Origin: Anarhynchus alexandrinus
Taxonomy: Eukaryota > Chordata > Aves > Charadriiformes > Charadriidae
NCBI GenBank assembly: GCA_008711295.1
Contig: VUYV01000016.1
Span: 167,105-231,104, forward strand
Direction of reading: 5' to 3'
Length of the DNA stretch: 64,000 nucleotides
Shown here: positions 46,502 to 59,749 of the stretch, piece by piece
Numbering within the stretch: the first letter of the stretch is position 1
Layout of the letters: each line of letters opens with the position of its first letter
Translations under genes and position numbers: made by a program
Notes under the pieces: model-generated
What the model saw: the letters and a program-made list of their open reading frames with translations, nothing else
The model's database searches: none
What the model was told of the DNA's origin: nothing

Positions 46502-49500
46502 CCTTCACTCTGAACGGCGGCACCGGGGAGGTCACACACACAGTCCGAAGTGTAACTCCCAGCAAGCGATGGCAAATCCCCCCCAAGCCGGGCTGCCCAG
46601 CCCGGACCCTGTCCCTGCTCCCCCCCCCACCCCAGCGATGCGCTGCTCCAGGCTTATTAGAAACCGCAATTGCAGCACCCCGCACATGTTTGCAGGACTT
46701 TGTGTTTGCTGAGGATCACTAAAATAATTCCACTTGAGCACAATAAACGCGTTTTGTTTTTGCAGTTAAAGACCTGAGTAGTTTTAATTAGTTTACTCGG
46801 GTCTTTTGCATTCAGTCCCCACGCAGCGTTGCGGGTTCAAAGAAGAGCCTTTCTGTGTGTTTTCCCTTTTCTTCTCTTTTCTTTTCTCTGTCTCTCTCTC
46901 TCTTTTAACACCGCGTGTGAATAGTCGAAGACAGGAGCGAAAGACGCTGGACTTAGAAAGTAAAATCTCCAGGAAGGAAAAATGGAGGCAAACACAGGAG
47001 CTAATTTAGGCAGGCATAGCTGGTGTTGTTTGTGGTTGTCCCTGACAGCGCTGCTGACTCGAAAGCACCTGTGTTTGCTCACTAGCTTTCCCCAATCTGC
47101 TAGAAAATGGCCCAAGCATGTCACATGGCAGCGAGATAGTCCAAGCGCCATGGGAATAAAAAAGCCTGAGCTTTTAGCGGAGTTAATCATTAATGCGCCT
47201 TTTCTTTGTCCCATTCAGGAGTGCTGACAAGCGCTTTGATATTTCATATTTGCCATCAGGTCAGTGGCAGCCATACCCAGGTACTAATGAACAGCCTGGC
47301 TCATGCCTCCCCGTTTCATTGCCCGCCTGCCGGCTGCAGCTTTCCTTTCACCTGCCCTCAACTCCCTCTGCATACGCCTCTGTGTGCGCGTACACCCGGG
47401 CACGTATATATAACCTCTTTTCCAGCTGGGTCGGGCTCCCAGCAGGTCCGAGCCCGTGCAGGAGAGTTCCCGTGATTTTACACCAGCAGCTTCCTCTGCT
47501 CCAACCTCAGACTCTCCCATCCTTCCTTCGGGATATACGCTTGAGACACCAGCCAGCCCCGAGCGGGCAGCTCATACGCTCCATATTGGTCATCTGAATA
47601 CAGCGCTTTGTATTTCTTCGCAGCTGTCAATTTGCGTGCGCGCGCGCACTCTTTGGGGTTGAGCAAATAATCCCTCGCGAATAATGTATGGATGGATGGG
47701 GAGGAATGCAGACTGCCTCGCTCCGCTCCTCTCCTCCCCCCGGTGTCACCGAGGGGCTTCTGGATATTTCCTGCATTGCGTTTCTTTTTCAAAATTGTTT
47801 CCCCCAGGGCCTGATTCTTCCAGGTGTTGGGGGAAGGAGGGCATGGGGTTTAGGACCTCACCTCTTGAGGACATGGTTTAAGAAGGGAGTGAATGGTCTC
47901 CCTTCCCGAGCACACTGACAAAGGCACCAGTGGCCAGTTCTGCTTTCTCTGACTTAGCAAATAAAATGTGTTTGTTTGTGCCAGTTTTGAACAGAAACCC
48001 CCATTCCACAGCGTAAAGGACAGGTAGGTCCCCAGGCCTCCATAAAGCTGCTGGGTGGAGGTGATTTGTGCCCGCTTAAACGAGAATCACAGTCAAACTT
48101 CAAGGTGCTTGAACTTTTCCCTTGACTCCATCAAACCCTGACAGCATGCTTTGCTCATCCGCCCCAAAAGCAGAGCCTGCCAAAACCACACGGTGATGGA
48201 GGGAGAACTGCGCCGAGGGTCTTCTCAGTGCTTTGTCCCTCCATTTATACTACCCAGATATGGAAATCCAACTGAAACCCCTGCCATGCTCCCAGCTGGA
48301 AAGCTTTTACCCCCAATGCCTTACTGATTCTGCAGCTGACAGCCACTGATGCAACGGCCATACCAACCTTAAAGGAATAAATGCTTCTTATTAACTGCAG
48401 CTGTGTGCAAGGGAGCCTTGATACTGCATTTAAACACAGGCAGGGAGGAAAAGCCCGTGCTCAGCCACAGCGCAGATGAGTGCCCCTTTTTCCCTCTGCA
48501 GTCATTTCCAGGTTCAGACACTCAAGTACCCTTAAGAACTTCATGCAACTGAGGTTTTCCTCTAGCACCCCTGCAGATGGAAAGCGTATGAAATGCCAAA
48601 TCTAACAAGCAATTAAATGATTCCTTAGCTTTTTGGTCCCCTGTTGCTGAGATGTGCTACCTGCATCCCTCTGGGTCTCAGAAGGCCATCTATGGAGGCT
48701 GGATGGAGTACCTTGGGAAAATACAGTGGGTTCCTCCATTTGCCCCATGGATTTACATGCCGCTCACCCTGGGATGTCTGTGGCTGAACTGTTGAAAAGG
48801 CAACCAGGGCTCACAGATCATCCCTGCCCTGACACCACTTGTTCTACCTAACACTGGAGCCTCCCTGAGGAGGTCTCTACAGCCAACTTCTCACCCCAGC
48901 ACCCCACAAGGGAAATCATAAGGGCTCTGGGGCTGCTTGGGGTCAGACATGGCCTGAACACCCTGTCTGCTCTCCATCACCCAGAGCTTGCGCTCATTTA
49001 GCAGGACAGGAGGATCTCCTTGCTCAATAACAAGCTAAGGAGAGCACTTCTCTCCAGATCATCCTCCTGGCAGGAGTTGCACTCAGGAGACGCAAGGTGG
49101 CCAAGAAGTTTCTTCTCAAGCAGTTCTTGGCCCAGGGAGCTCTGCCACCATGTTCCTCATGAACTTGGCACACCCAAAGCCATCCGAGGAATGTGGGGCT
49201 GGGCCACCAGCTCCTTCTGCCAGGTTGTTTTTGGTTTTTTTTCAAATCAAAGAGGAAACTCCCTTAAATGTCATAGATTTGTAAAGGCCAGCTAATGGTG
49301 ACTCACAGAGATAAAGTTCTCAAGGAAATTGAAGGGCCCTGAAAGTCTTGGTACCATGGGCTTCTTATGGGACTGAACAGTGCCTGGAGAAGTTGCCAAA
49401 GTCACCAATATTCAGAGAGCACCCCATCACCAGCTTATGTCTCTAGTGCCTCGTGGGATGAAACCCCTCATGTGATGAGGCACCTGCACCATTCATTCTG

Positions 49501-49566
49501 CAGGTGATGTAGGTGTTGGATGTACCACTGGGCTCAGAGGGGGACTTGTAGGCTTAAGTGAGGGAA
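46502..49566. other. Intergenic DNA, nothing recognised
   Basis: Mixed sequence. TGCGTGCGCGCGCGCAC at 47633-47649 is a 17-bp purine-pyrimidine alternation. A 20-bp word at 47760-47779 is repeated exactly at 55279-55298. A (CT)n run lies near 46890-46905. No gene recognised. Confidence 0.4.
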
Positions 49567-49700
49567 GAACACACATAAGAACATAAGCATCATCCAGTCT
49601 GGCCAGACCAGAGGAACAAATAGCCCATACGTAGCCTTTCAGTAGCAAATAATAGATATCCAGAGAAGATTAGAAGGACAGCGTACACATATTTTTGCTG
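49567..49700 (-). mobile_element. Old CR1-like LINE relic, 3' end
   Basis: ACACATAAGAACATAAG followed by CCAGTCTGGCCAGACCAGAGG resembles the reverse-oriented 3' end of older amniote CR1 subfamilies, whose tail is a repeat of the TTCTTATGT type and whose next segment matches ACTGGGTCAGACCA. Divergence is high and the inner boundary is uncertain. Confidence 0.5.
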
Positions 49701-52700
49701 AGTGCTCATCCTCACACCTAGAGAGCCCAATAGCTGAGGGAGGGGAGAGATTTTGTATGCAATAGCACCTGTAAATATAACAAATCCCTTTCTAAACACA
49801 TGTACCTATAGTGTCCTGCACACGCACTTCAAATTGAAGTATCCCTGGTGTAAGAGACCATATGCCATGGTTTGTGTCAAACACATGGGAACAGGTCCTG
49901 AATTCAGAGCAAGGCTAGGACAGCACCAGAGTCTGGAGCCAGATCTCCTGAAAACCAGATAAACATTGCAGCCCCAAGGCCACTGACAGCTTTGATCTCT
50001 GCCTTTTGAAATGTCCAGGTAGGTACAGCTATTATGCAACAAGAGTCTAGCAGAACAGCTATAACAAAGAATGCAACTTAAAATACTCGTGCATAGCTAA
50101 GAGCCAGCTTGCATCCCTCAGAGGCAACAAAACCACCCGTGAGGGCAGATGTTAAAGGGCTCTTCTGTCCTTGAGAAGCGCCTGCACACTCACATCACAG
50201 CCAAGGGCTCGCTGGCAACAACAGTGAAGTTTGGCACACTCAAAGCCACAGTTCTTGCACCCTCAGCTCATGCGCAGAGTTAGGCCAGGATTACTCCCTT
50301 TAGTCACTTGCGCTTATTTACACCTTTACTTTTAACTTTTTAAAAACAGCCAAGTAAACTTGAGGATTTTAAAGTCAGGTTGTGGGAAGCCCCCAGACAC
50401 TACACCAACACAGGATAGGATAGAAACTAGAAGCCAGCATTTGCTGCTACTCACAGTCACATCTCCCCACCTTGGAGCCACCACACATGTACCAGCTTCT
50501 GCATCCCAGGTTGGTGATGATGCCTGGGCCCTCTTTGTAGGGTGGGGCTCTCCAGGGTTGGCCAAGAGGAGAGTGGGAAGGGCTGCACCAGTGTTTACAC
50601 TCCCTTCTGCAAAATCCCAGCACTGTGGATGGGGGAAGGGGCCTCTGGACCTCTGTCTGGCCAGCCCATAGCTCCCCACATCCTCCTGCCTGAAGCTGGC
50701 CGTGGTGTTTGATGTGAAGCTCTTGCTTTGCTCAGTTACTGAGGTGCTACAACTTGCTCTGCTCTGAATTAAAGCTCTCGGAGAGCTAGAGGAAAGATTT
50801 TCATTGCCTTCTGCAGGCTTTAGCTTGGAGCTGGCTGTGTCTTCCACCTGAGGATGTTGGGCTCTGCTGCAGGGGAGACCCATGAGGTTAAAGCAAGGCT
50901 GGAACAAGGAGCCGATGAGCATTGCAGGCAGGGATCGGGGCTCACCGTTAAGCTGCTCAGAAACACTGAGAAATGAGTTGACTGTGGTGTAGGATCAGCC
51001 CCCCGAGGAGAAAATCCAGGGTGCTAAAAGGTTCTTTAATCTGGTGGGGAGAAGATAAATGAGAACCAGTTGGCAGAACCTGCTCCTAGGCATACCCACA
51101 CTAGAAGTGGAGCACAGCTTTCTAGTAGCACAAGTGATTAATGAGCACAGCAGACTAATTATGGTCCTCTCCGGCCACAAAGCTCTAATCTAAGAGGCGT
51201 TCTTAATGAACTCCTGAGGCTGCGATTGGACTTCTAGGGTAAATCACTTACATTTTAACACAGACGTAGGAAACTGCCCTCCGAGTTAGCAACCAAAGCT
51301 CATTCATAATTGCTTGTTTAAATATTTTTCCTTCTTCATCGCTGCAGTCAATTTGCCGTGTGCATCCTATGCAGAGGCGAAGCCAGCCAAAAAGGAAGCT
51401 TTCCTGGAAAAATAACAAAGGTACTTTCAGCCACAGAAATCCCCATCTCGAATCCAAACAGGGAAGCCTCTGTCCCTTGCCAGCGTAGGCAGGGTTTCCG
51501 CCTGCCTGTTATTTGACATAGCAGAAGAGTTAGCTTAGGCAGGGGAAGGGGAAGGGGCCGCTTCTCCTGCTGCAGGGTGGAAATCCTTGTCTCTCTAGGT
51601 GCTCCTTCCAAGCTCAAGTCTCGCGCTCGGTGCTGACGGGCTATTTATTAGTCCCTGCATTTCCTCACGAGGGCGGATAACAGCAGAAGGCAATGCAAAC
51701 ACCCGAGGAGTGGGCTGCAGGCGGGACGGGCAGCCGCTGCCTGGCGGTGGTGTGTTGCATGGAAAAGCCGTGTCACCCCTAATACCTACTTCATTTCAAC
51801 TGGAGGAATGAAAAGTCTGGATCCTGAAGCTGGGGGCTCAATTGCAATTGTCTGGCTGTTTGCAGTGAATGCACGGTAACTTTATGCGAGTTTGGGGTGC
51901 AAAGAGGAGGGATGTGAGGATGTTCATCTTGCCCCCCTCATCGCCCGCTGCATGGTACGCAGCCTGCCAGAGCAAGCCAGGGGCACGCAAGGGAGAGGGG
52001 ATGTCCTGCCCAGCTTGGGAAGAGACACGTCCACAGCGTCCCCAGGATCAGTCCCTCGTTGCCAAAATCATGCCGAGCCAACAAATGAATCTGAACCTTT
52101 CCTAGCATTGTTAGTGACCTTCTCGGTGACCCAAAGCCACTCGGTTAACCTCTCGTGATAATGAGATAATGAGAGCCTCCGATGGGTAAATATGCAATTA
52201 CAGGGGCTGCTTCAAGAGGGCAGGGGTGGCTGGGCAGCCGCTGCTGCAGCCCGTCACGCGTGCAGGTAGTCCCGGGCACCCTCCAGCTCAATTAATGGGG
52301 AAGAAAAGCATCTTTGCCCCCACGGCGAGGCAGGCCAGAAGGAGCCACGCGCTCAGATCGGTGGCCAGCAGGTACATCTGAGTGGGTCAGAGGGCCAGGC
52401 ATGTTTGCTTTGCTATCTTGTATTATTAATAAGGAGCTGGACATTTCCCACGGCGCTCATTACAGCCAAGAGAGAGGGGAGGGCGCATGGCATAGACGTG
52501 CTGCAGGAATGCCCTGGTTTTGGTCAAATAAATGTTTTAAGCTCCTTTCTGCATTGGGAGGGGATGTACCTGATGTCGCTGAGATCAGGGGGCTTCAGTA
52601 ACGGGGGGAGTCACGTAGTCGCAGCTGCCTCCTCCATCCCACAGCACCCTGAGCTGATTCCCACCCACCTCCTGGGGCCTCCAGATCCCATGTGTCCCCT

Positions 52701-53689
52701 CACCTTCACCCTGCTGGGTCTGGGAAGAAAGGGCTTGGCTCATTTTCAGGAAACCCAGACAGGCATCGGTCACCTTTACATGTAGCACCAACGTTTTCAT
52801 GGCAGACCCCTTTCAGAGGGGATGTTTCACAGGCTCAGGAGGCTGTGGAGCTGGTGTGTGAATGCTGGGGTGATGCATCTCTAGGTGAGGCTTGTGACCT
52901 GCCCCCCTCTGTCATGAGAACTGGGCAGCGCAAATAAAAGAGTCGGGTACTGGTTTTGAAATAACACAGTGCTTGGTGCTTGGGTGGATCTCAGTGCCAT
53001 GAGATACGGCTGTGACCAGAGGTATGAATGACCTTCTGTAACACTTGCAATGAGACGAGTCACGAAGAGAAGGTCCATCAAGGGTGGTTTAGCACCAGGA
53101 GACACCAACATCTTGTTAGAACGCCTACAGCAGCACACAAAATAGCTTAGAGACACCCCCTTGGCAGGCAGGGATGAAAGGGACTGGAGTTGGGGGACTC
53201 CTGCGGGTGCTGGCCGTCCTCCCTCCCCGCCGGGGCGTCTGGCTCCCTGCTGCGCAAACATGGCCGGGCGAGATAAGGCGTGTGTGCACAGCACTCCGCC
53301 AGGAATTCGGGGCCCAGCCCCCGCTGCGACCGCCTTCCCACCGGCCACCTTCGCCCGGCTCGCTGCCCACACCCCTCCGTGCAGCAGGGCTGCCCTCGTG
53401 CCCCCTCGCTCCTTTGGGTACCCAGTGTGGATGCACAGAGATGCTCCCACCACAGCATCCCCGCCACCTGCCACGGTGCTGGAATGACGCGGGAGCCCAC
53501 ATGGGACATGCAGCCTCCCCCAAAAAATGAGAACACCAGCATCCACGGAGCGGTAGGGAGTCGAGATTCGCCACGTCGCATTTGGTTGTTAGCATGGGTG
53601 CAGGCAACGGGGATGGCAGCGGGCAAACATGGAGCCCGGCTTCCCTGTCAGTGGCAGAAATGCCTCCTCACCCTCCCGCCACCCCACTG
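49701..53689. other. Intergenic DNA, CpG-rich at its right end
   Basis: CpG-poor to about 51.5 kb, then mixed. CpG-dense at about 53215-53410, where three frames per strand read open (up to 221 codons on the minus strand). These overlap each other and have no domain. No repeat family recognised. Confidence 0.4.
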
Positions 53690-53960
53690 GAGGACTCGGA
53701 ATAATAAAGGCCGGTTTTAAAATTAATATAGTGATACCTGGGAGATTAATCTTTCCGATAAGCAGACAGCAGCATGACTGAATAGACCCGTGGTTCAAAC
53801 AAAGGTTTCTGTTGAGTAGGACCAGGTAAAAGACGGATGGTTTGTTAAACATTGCCAGCATACTTTGCTAGTGCCATTCCCCGGTCACAGCTAATGGCAG
53901 CCGGGCCATTGTGTGGCAGATGCAGTTGCTAATTTCAGCCAACTTAAACGCTATTTCTTA
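53690..53960. other. AT-rich block, candidate conserved non-coding element
   Basis: Non-repetitive sequence with TTTTAAAATTAATATAGTG, GGAGATTAATC, a C/EBP- or GATA-like GATAAG and CTAATGGC words. It stands out from the CpG-rich flank at its left. Confidence 0.3.
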
Positions 53961-55848
53961 TCTTTGTTGGTCTTGCTGAGGTGAAGGTGGTTTCGGGATT
54001 TTGAATGCACTACACTCACACATGGAAAACATTCCTGTCGGTCTCAAGATGTTAAAAAAAAAACCCACCCAGAGTGGCAGCACAAGCTTTCGCAGCAGAA
54101 GCAATTTGGGGGCAGTGGTGCTGCCCTCCGCTTCGCCTTCCCCCCTTCCAAACGCATTAGACAAGGTCCAAGGTGTGCCCAAAATGTGTTGAGCAATTTG
54201 GACCTTGCCCCAGCCTCTCGATAAGAGCTGTTCGTCCTCCCCAGGTAGCTGCTGCACCTTTTACCCGGGGGCCCATCCCATGGAATCAATTCTCCCTAAA
54301 AGCTGGAAAAAAAAACATGGGACCAAAGTTGGTTTTGCAAACAAAATCACCGTGCAACCTCTTTCTTATTTCCCCAGCAATTCTGCAAGCAAAAGTGCTC
54401 ACTGGCTCTACCCGGGGAGGCTTAGACAGCAAAATCAGCGCAGGCTGCATCAACTTCTCTGCTTCTTCCTCAACTTCTCTGCATCTTCCTTCCCCATGTT
54501 GCCCACCAGAAATTAAAACACTAAAGAATGGCGTGTCAGGGCCACTTGGGTGCTCTTCAGTATCAATTATCATCACTCCAAAGGTCTCTGCAGCTCGCAC
54601 CTATGTAAGAGCCCCATCTATTTTGATTTCCATCCAGACGGGATTTCTGGTGTCGCCCTGTCTGTGTGTCCCTCCCCTCCTAACCCTTGAACTCCTTGGC
54701 TGGTTTCAATCAGATTTGTCAAGACAATAGCTGTCTGGAAGCTCATTAAGTCCTTAGGGGGGTTTGTGGACACAGGCAACTGTGCACAGGCAAGAGGCTG
54801 GGGGATGGCCGCGGGGTAAAATCCCCCCACCTGGGACTCCTCTTCCATCCCAGGAGAGCAGGAGCACATCACCCCATCACCTGAGACGCTCCCCCAGTTT
54901 TCCCCCTCACTTTTGGGGGGAGTTTTCCCTCTCCTTCGAATCCTTCTAGCCGTTTTTCCCCTAATCGGACACTTGCAATAACCCTTTTTTTCCTGTAGCA
55001 GGGCAGCTGGGCTATCTAGGGGGGGATAATTAATGGTATTATAACACTTTTTATTACTCTCTTAGGCATCTTAACAATGCTGAGTCACACTGGGGGATTA
55101 GGACAGCTACAGGAATATGAAATCCTTTGGAGGGCCAGGCCAGCAGGTTCTGCCAGAGGCAGCAGGCAGGCAGATTCCTGGAGGCTGGGACGGAGCCAGG
55201 AGCCGGAGGTGTCTTGTGGGAGGCATCCCTGCCAGGCGGGACCTACCTGGGGTAACACGAGTCCAATCACGCGCAGTACTGGATATTTCCTGCATTGCAC
55301 AGTAACGCACGGAGGAGACGGGTGACCCATCCTGACTTCCCCGAGTATTTCCTCTGCACCCCCCTACACCTCAGGCCACATCCAGGGTGCCTAAACTTCA
55401 CACAAACCTAGCGGTGCCTTTGGCTCAAGCACCCTAACTGCCTGGAGGCAACCAGTAATTGAATGTAGGCTGTCCAAAAATCCCAAGAAAAAGATTTCTT
55501 TTTCCCTAAAGGTTAGTTGATATTATTATTTTTTTATTATAAGTATTATTATTATTGTTCTTCAGCAGAACCCCCTCAATATGGACATAAACTTGAATTC
55601 TTTTGCACTTTGTCAGGGAGGTTTGTTTGAGCAGTGACCCAGCTCAGCCATGGCACAGGCTGCTTCCCCTTCTCAGCTGTAGGCTTTAATTTATAGTAGG
55701 GAAGAAGAGGATGAAGCTTAACCGAACTATGTGCACATGTATGGATGCAGATCACAGGTCACTGTTCTGGGCTGTCATTGCTGCATGAAGCATATGTGGT
55801 TTGGTTAACACCAACACATCTGAAAAAAAAAGAGGGTGGGGTGAAGGA
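53961..55848. other. Intergenic DNA, nothing recognised
   Basis: Mixed sequence. CAAGGTCCA (54162-54170) and TGGACCTTG (54199-54207) form a 9-bp inverted repeat. ATT-rich sequence lies at 55518-55558. The 185-codon frame at 54173-54730 has no domain and is not called. Confidence 0.4.
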
Positions 55849-56155
55849 GGATGGAGCCAGACTCTTTTCGGTGGTTCCCAGTGACAGGACAAGGGGCAAT
55901 GGGCACAAGTTGGAACATAGGAAGTTCCATTCAAATACAAGGAAAAACTTCTTTACGGTTAGGGTGACAGAGCACTGGAACAGGCTGCCCAGGGAGGTTG
56001 TGGAGTCCCCTTCTCTGGAGATTTTCAAGACCCGCCTGGATGCAGTCCTGAGTAATGTGCTCTAGGCAATCCTGCTTTGGCAGGGGAGTTGGACTAGATG
56101 ATCTCTAGAGGTCCTTTCCAACTCTGAAAATTCCATGATTCCATGATTCCATGAT
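55849..56155 (+). mobile_element. CR1 LINE 3' end with ORF2 C-terminus
   Basis: About 307 bp of a 5'-truncated CR1. The last 70 or so codons of ORF2 are open to TAG near 56065 and carry the words [16 protein letters not shown] and [14 protein letters not shown]. The 3' UTR follows with GGACTAGATGATCTCTAGAGGTCC, then three copies of ATTCCATG (56130-56155). It differs from the 26.2-kb copy in its tail octamer, so it belongs to another subfamily. It has no catalytic domain. Confidence 0.95.
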
Positions 56156-57569
56156 ACCTGACAAGGGTGTTTTCTCCCCTGTCTTCTCTACCATTCATCC
56201 CAGCCATGCTTCTCGGGGAAAACAGGTGGAGGCGAAGCAATACATGTTTGCTCTAGCCCTGTCCCAGCACCACCTGCAAAATGGATGCATGGGATGGCTT
56301 GATGTGAAGAACAGTTGATGCTATTTCAGCACGTCCTCTTCACCACAGCTTGCTTCTCCCACCAGTTCCTGCTATCGCGTTTGCAGGACCTGCCTGAGCC
56401 CCGGGGACGAGCCTCCAGGAGCAAGATGACCCAAGGAAAGAAGCAGCGTGCCCCAGCGCAGCTCTGCCCCGGCTCGGCGAAGCCTGTCCCCAGCCCCAGG
56501 CGAGGGGTCCACGGGGGACAGGGCCAGGGCCCAGCAGCCAGCCGGGATGCGGCCGGCCCGGTTTGGCAAGGGAGCGAGCCCTGGCACCACTTGGGCGGTG
56601 GCGGAGGTGGTGGCTTACGCCAAGGCACCTTATCTCATGGCAGAGAAACAGGCAGCAGAGCCATGCCGGCAGAATATTCCAGCAAAAGGAATTATATTCC
56701 CTTTTAAAAAAAAAAAAAAAAAAAAGACAGGAGAATTCAATTGCCAAATATATTGTTCCGGTAACTGTAACAGAAATGACTCTGGGTCTTGCCAGGTTAC
56801 AAAGCTCCTGTTAAGTAGCTCCCGCCGTGTGTCAGTTAATGCCTATTGTTATTGCGGAGCACCCGTGCTCCCGTTCAGGATCACCCCGCTTTGAAGTAGG
56901 TGAGGCGGGCTCCGCTCTTTCCTCTTTGCTTTTTTTCTTTCTTCCTTTTTTTTTTTTTTTTAATTTATTTTTTTCGCCCCAAAGCCCCATGTCTATGATT
57001 TAGGCTGGAAGCAGAGCCTTCAAAGCAGTGGGGTAAATTTGGCAGGTGTTGACAGACATACGCACACCCCCTAAAATTCATGCTGCACAGGCACAAGGGG
57101 GAGACAAGTAGTGTCGGCTCTGGTTTGGGATGCTCTGGGGTTTGGTTGTTGGGTTTACGTCATATTTTGGATGACCTGGACACAGGTGCCTGTGCTGCCA
57201 TGAGATGTCAATGCAATGGATGTAGGAGGCTCAGAGAGCTGTCAAGTTTCAGAGCTGGGGTGTAGCCAGGACGGGCAGTGTCCAGCGGGGCCATGGGGAT
57301 GCTCTCCCCACCCTTCTCCAGGTGAGGAGGTCTTCTGAGCCAGGCACAGGGTTTCTAGTCACTACCCTGTGGTGGATGTCCCCTCCAAGCAGTTGCACGA
57401 CTGTCCCTTGAGCCCACGTACCCCTCCTGCACCCAGGGCATCCCTCGGGAAGGAGCTGGGGCAGACCTGGTCCATGCTCCACGGCCGAGCCAGCGGACTT
57501 TCTCTCTGATGCTCCTTCTCCCAGCTTATGGATTTTATCCAATTTAAATGGCAAGGATTTAAAATGCCA
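56156..57569. other. Intergenic DNA with A and T runs
   Basis: Poly-A (56706-56725) and poly-T (56946-56961) tracts, with a CpG-bearing patch at 56390-56580. No gene recognised. Confidence 0.45.
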
Positions 57570-57850
57570 CCTGAGTTAAAAGGACCTGATTAAAACCGTA
57601 GCCTCATCATATTTCTTAAACATGCAGTTGCATTGCTGTATTTACATTAGTGTCAACTTTAATTTAAATTCTGCATAACTATATTTGCTCCCCTAAATTC
57701 ATTCGCCGGGAACACAGCGCAAATTACTCTGCACTAACTGCACTTTCTCTTTGTCTATGGCGGAGTGGTTTGGAAATTAGCACCGTGAGTGAGTGGTGGG
57801 AAGTGTCATTCCGCCTCTTTAATGTCTCATTAATTAACCCATCTGGGCCG
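57570..57850. other. AT-rich block, candidate conserved non-coding element
   Basis: CpG-poor sequence with TTTACATTAGTGTCAACTTTAATTTAAATTC and CTCATTAATTAACCC words, ending at GC-rich DNA. Composition-based call. Confidence 0.3.
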
Positions 57851-58164
57851 GGAGCAGATCGATGCCCCGAGGTGGGCGAGATGCCGCTCTGGCAGGGGCA
57901 GAGGCGCTGCCTGGCTGCGAGCCGCTGGGATTACTCGGCTTCGGATGCTTCTAGAGCGGCTCCAACTCATCCTCCAGGCTTAATCCTCACCCTTTTGGGT
58001 GGTGGGTCAGGCTTGGTTCGGGCAGGTTTGTCCCATTTTAGGGGGCCGGTCCCTAGCTGTCACGTATGAGGCTCAAGCTGTTGGTGAAATGGCAGAGCCT
58101 GAGCACCCTAAAATGAACAGTAGGGTCAGTTTTTCTTTAGCGCCGTGCCTTCAAAATGGAAATC

Positions 58165-58217
58165 AAATTGGACTCGATGATCCTTACGGGTCTCTTCCAG
58201 CTTGAGATATTCCATGA
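58165..58217 (+). mobile_element. CR1 LINE, 3' tail fragment
   Basis: AAATTGGACTCGATGATCC, then ACGGGTCTCTTCCAGCTTGAG and ATATTCCATGA: the conserved last 50 bp of avian CR1 on the plus strand. No coding part remains. Confidence 0.85.
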
Positions 58218-59749
58218 AATACAAATACAACTAAATAAAATAGAATACCCCAACCATGAGGGGTGATATGATACCTCTTGGGCATTAAAATACTGCCGCT
58301 GTGAAGTCATAAAAACTCTTTTCTTGCGGGATTGCATGGCCAGACACCTCTGACCGCTATTATTTGCTTGCGATGGATTCGTCCCATCGGTGCCGGGGCC
58401 CATCGGGGCGCTGCAGCATCCCCGGCAGCAGGGCACAGCCAGGTGCTCCCAGACTTCAGGGACACGTGGGGTCAGCTCTTAAGGCAGTGCAGAGACAATG
58501 GGAGCCCTCCTGCTTTTCAGCCTGTCCTCCTGACCACCCACCAGGGAAGAAGAAGGAAAAGGGGGAAAAAAAACAACAACCAACCAACAAAAAAAAAAAA
58601 GCCCCGTCGGTTTCTCAGATTTTTGTAACAGAAGCAGTGTTTAAACTCGGTGTTTCCTGCAGGTGTGCTCTGTGACTACAACCGCTGAATGTGAGCTCAG
58701 CCAGGCAGGCATTTTCTTTAGTCCTCAGCGTTTTGCCTTTTCACCTCGTAAAACCCTTTCAAGCTAAATAAACCTTATTACAACAGAACCGTGCGGTGCA
58801 GCCCGGCTCCCAAAACCAACAGCCTGGGGTAGGACAAAGAGTAAAAATAGCAAAGCGTCCCCATCGGCATCAGCGCTGAGCTCAGACGGTGAGACCAGCC
58901 TGTGCCGTACCGTCCGACCTTGCTACGTATTTATTTTTAATTACAGCATTTGCCTGCCCGATCAGCAATGACATCGTTAAAGCAAAGCAAGTGGTGGCCT
59001 GGGCGGATTAGAGGAGGGAGGGTGATCTTCAGGGACACTGGGCGCAGGGAGGGAAGGGGAATGGAGGCACTGCCTGAAGGCGGCAGGACCTGACCCCATA
59101 AGGATATTGCCATCAAGACTTGCCATCGCTTACACCCAGGTAGCAAGAGATAGATGCGTGGACGATGCGTGCTTGTGCTAGGAAAACACTCGAGGCTGGT
59201 TGTGCCTTCACGGAGCTACGAAATGTCGCGTTTGGCAGCTCTGCATCTCCAGCCCGCGATGGCGACGTCCTTTATCTCCTGGAGCGTGGCGCGTGTGGAG
59301 CTGGGACTGCTTGCTCTGAACGAGGGCGTGATTGCACGCCTGTGCGTCAGGACGGCGAGGGGCACACGCGTGCTGGGGGCATTGCCGTTTCCTTGGTTTC
59401 TTTCCCAGTCAGGCAACCCGGTGCGGCTCGGTGGGAAAAGGGAGACCCGAGCAGGGGACAAGGGAAGGCAGTGACAACGGTGGGTGCCCAAAAAGGCTTT
59501 CCTAGCCATCCCCGAAGAAGCAAAAGCAAGCTGCAAGGGATGAATTGCCCCAAGCGTTGGCGAGCGGCCCTGGGGGCGAATACAGCATCCGATACACCAG
59601 GGAGGGCTTTTTGCAGGGGGGAAATACAGTAAAGGCAACCCGAGATTTGGGTGGATAAGTAGAAGGCCTGACTTAGCCGCGACGCCGCAGCTGTGCTCTT
59701 ATCTGGCCGGAGGAAGAGGCTGAACAACAAAAGGGGCTAAGAAGCCGGG
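58218..59749. other. Intergenic DNA, CpG-rich at 59.15-59.37 kb
   Basis: Mixed sequence with A-rich runs at 58566-58601. From 59150 to 59370 CpG dinucleotides are dense and frames overlap on both strands. It may be a small CpG island. No gene is supported. Confidence 0.4.

Noticed and set aside
52881..53720. Cluster of long overlapping frames on both strands (up to 221 codons)
   Set aside because: CpG-rich, stop-poor DNA opens five frames at once. The proteins are rich in A, G, P and R without motifs.
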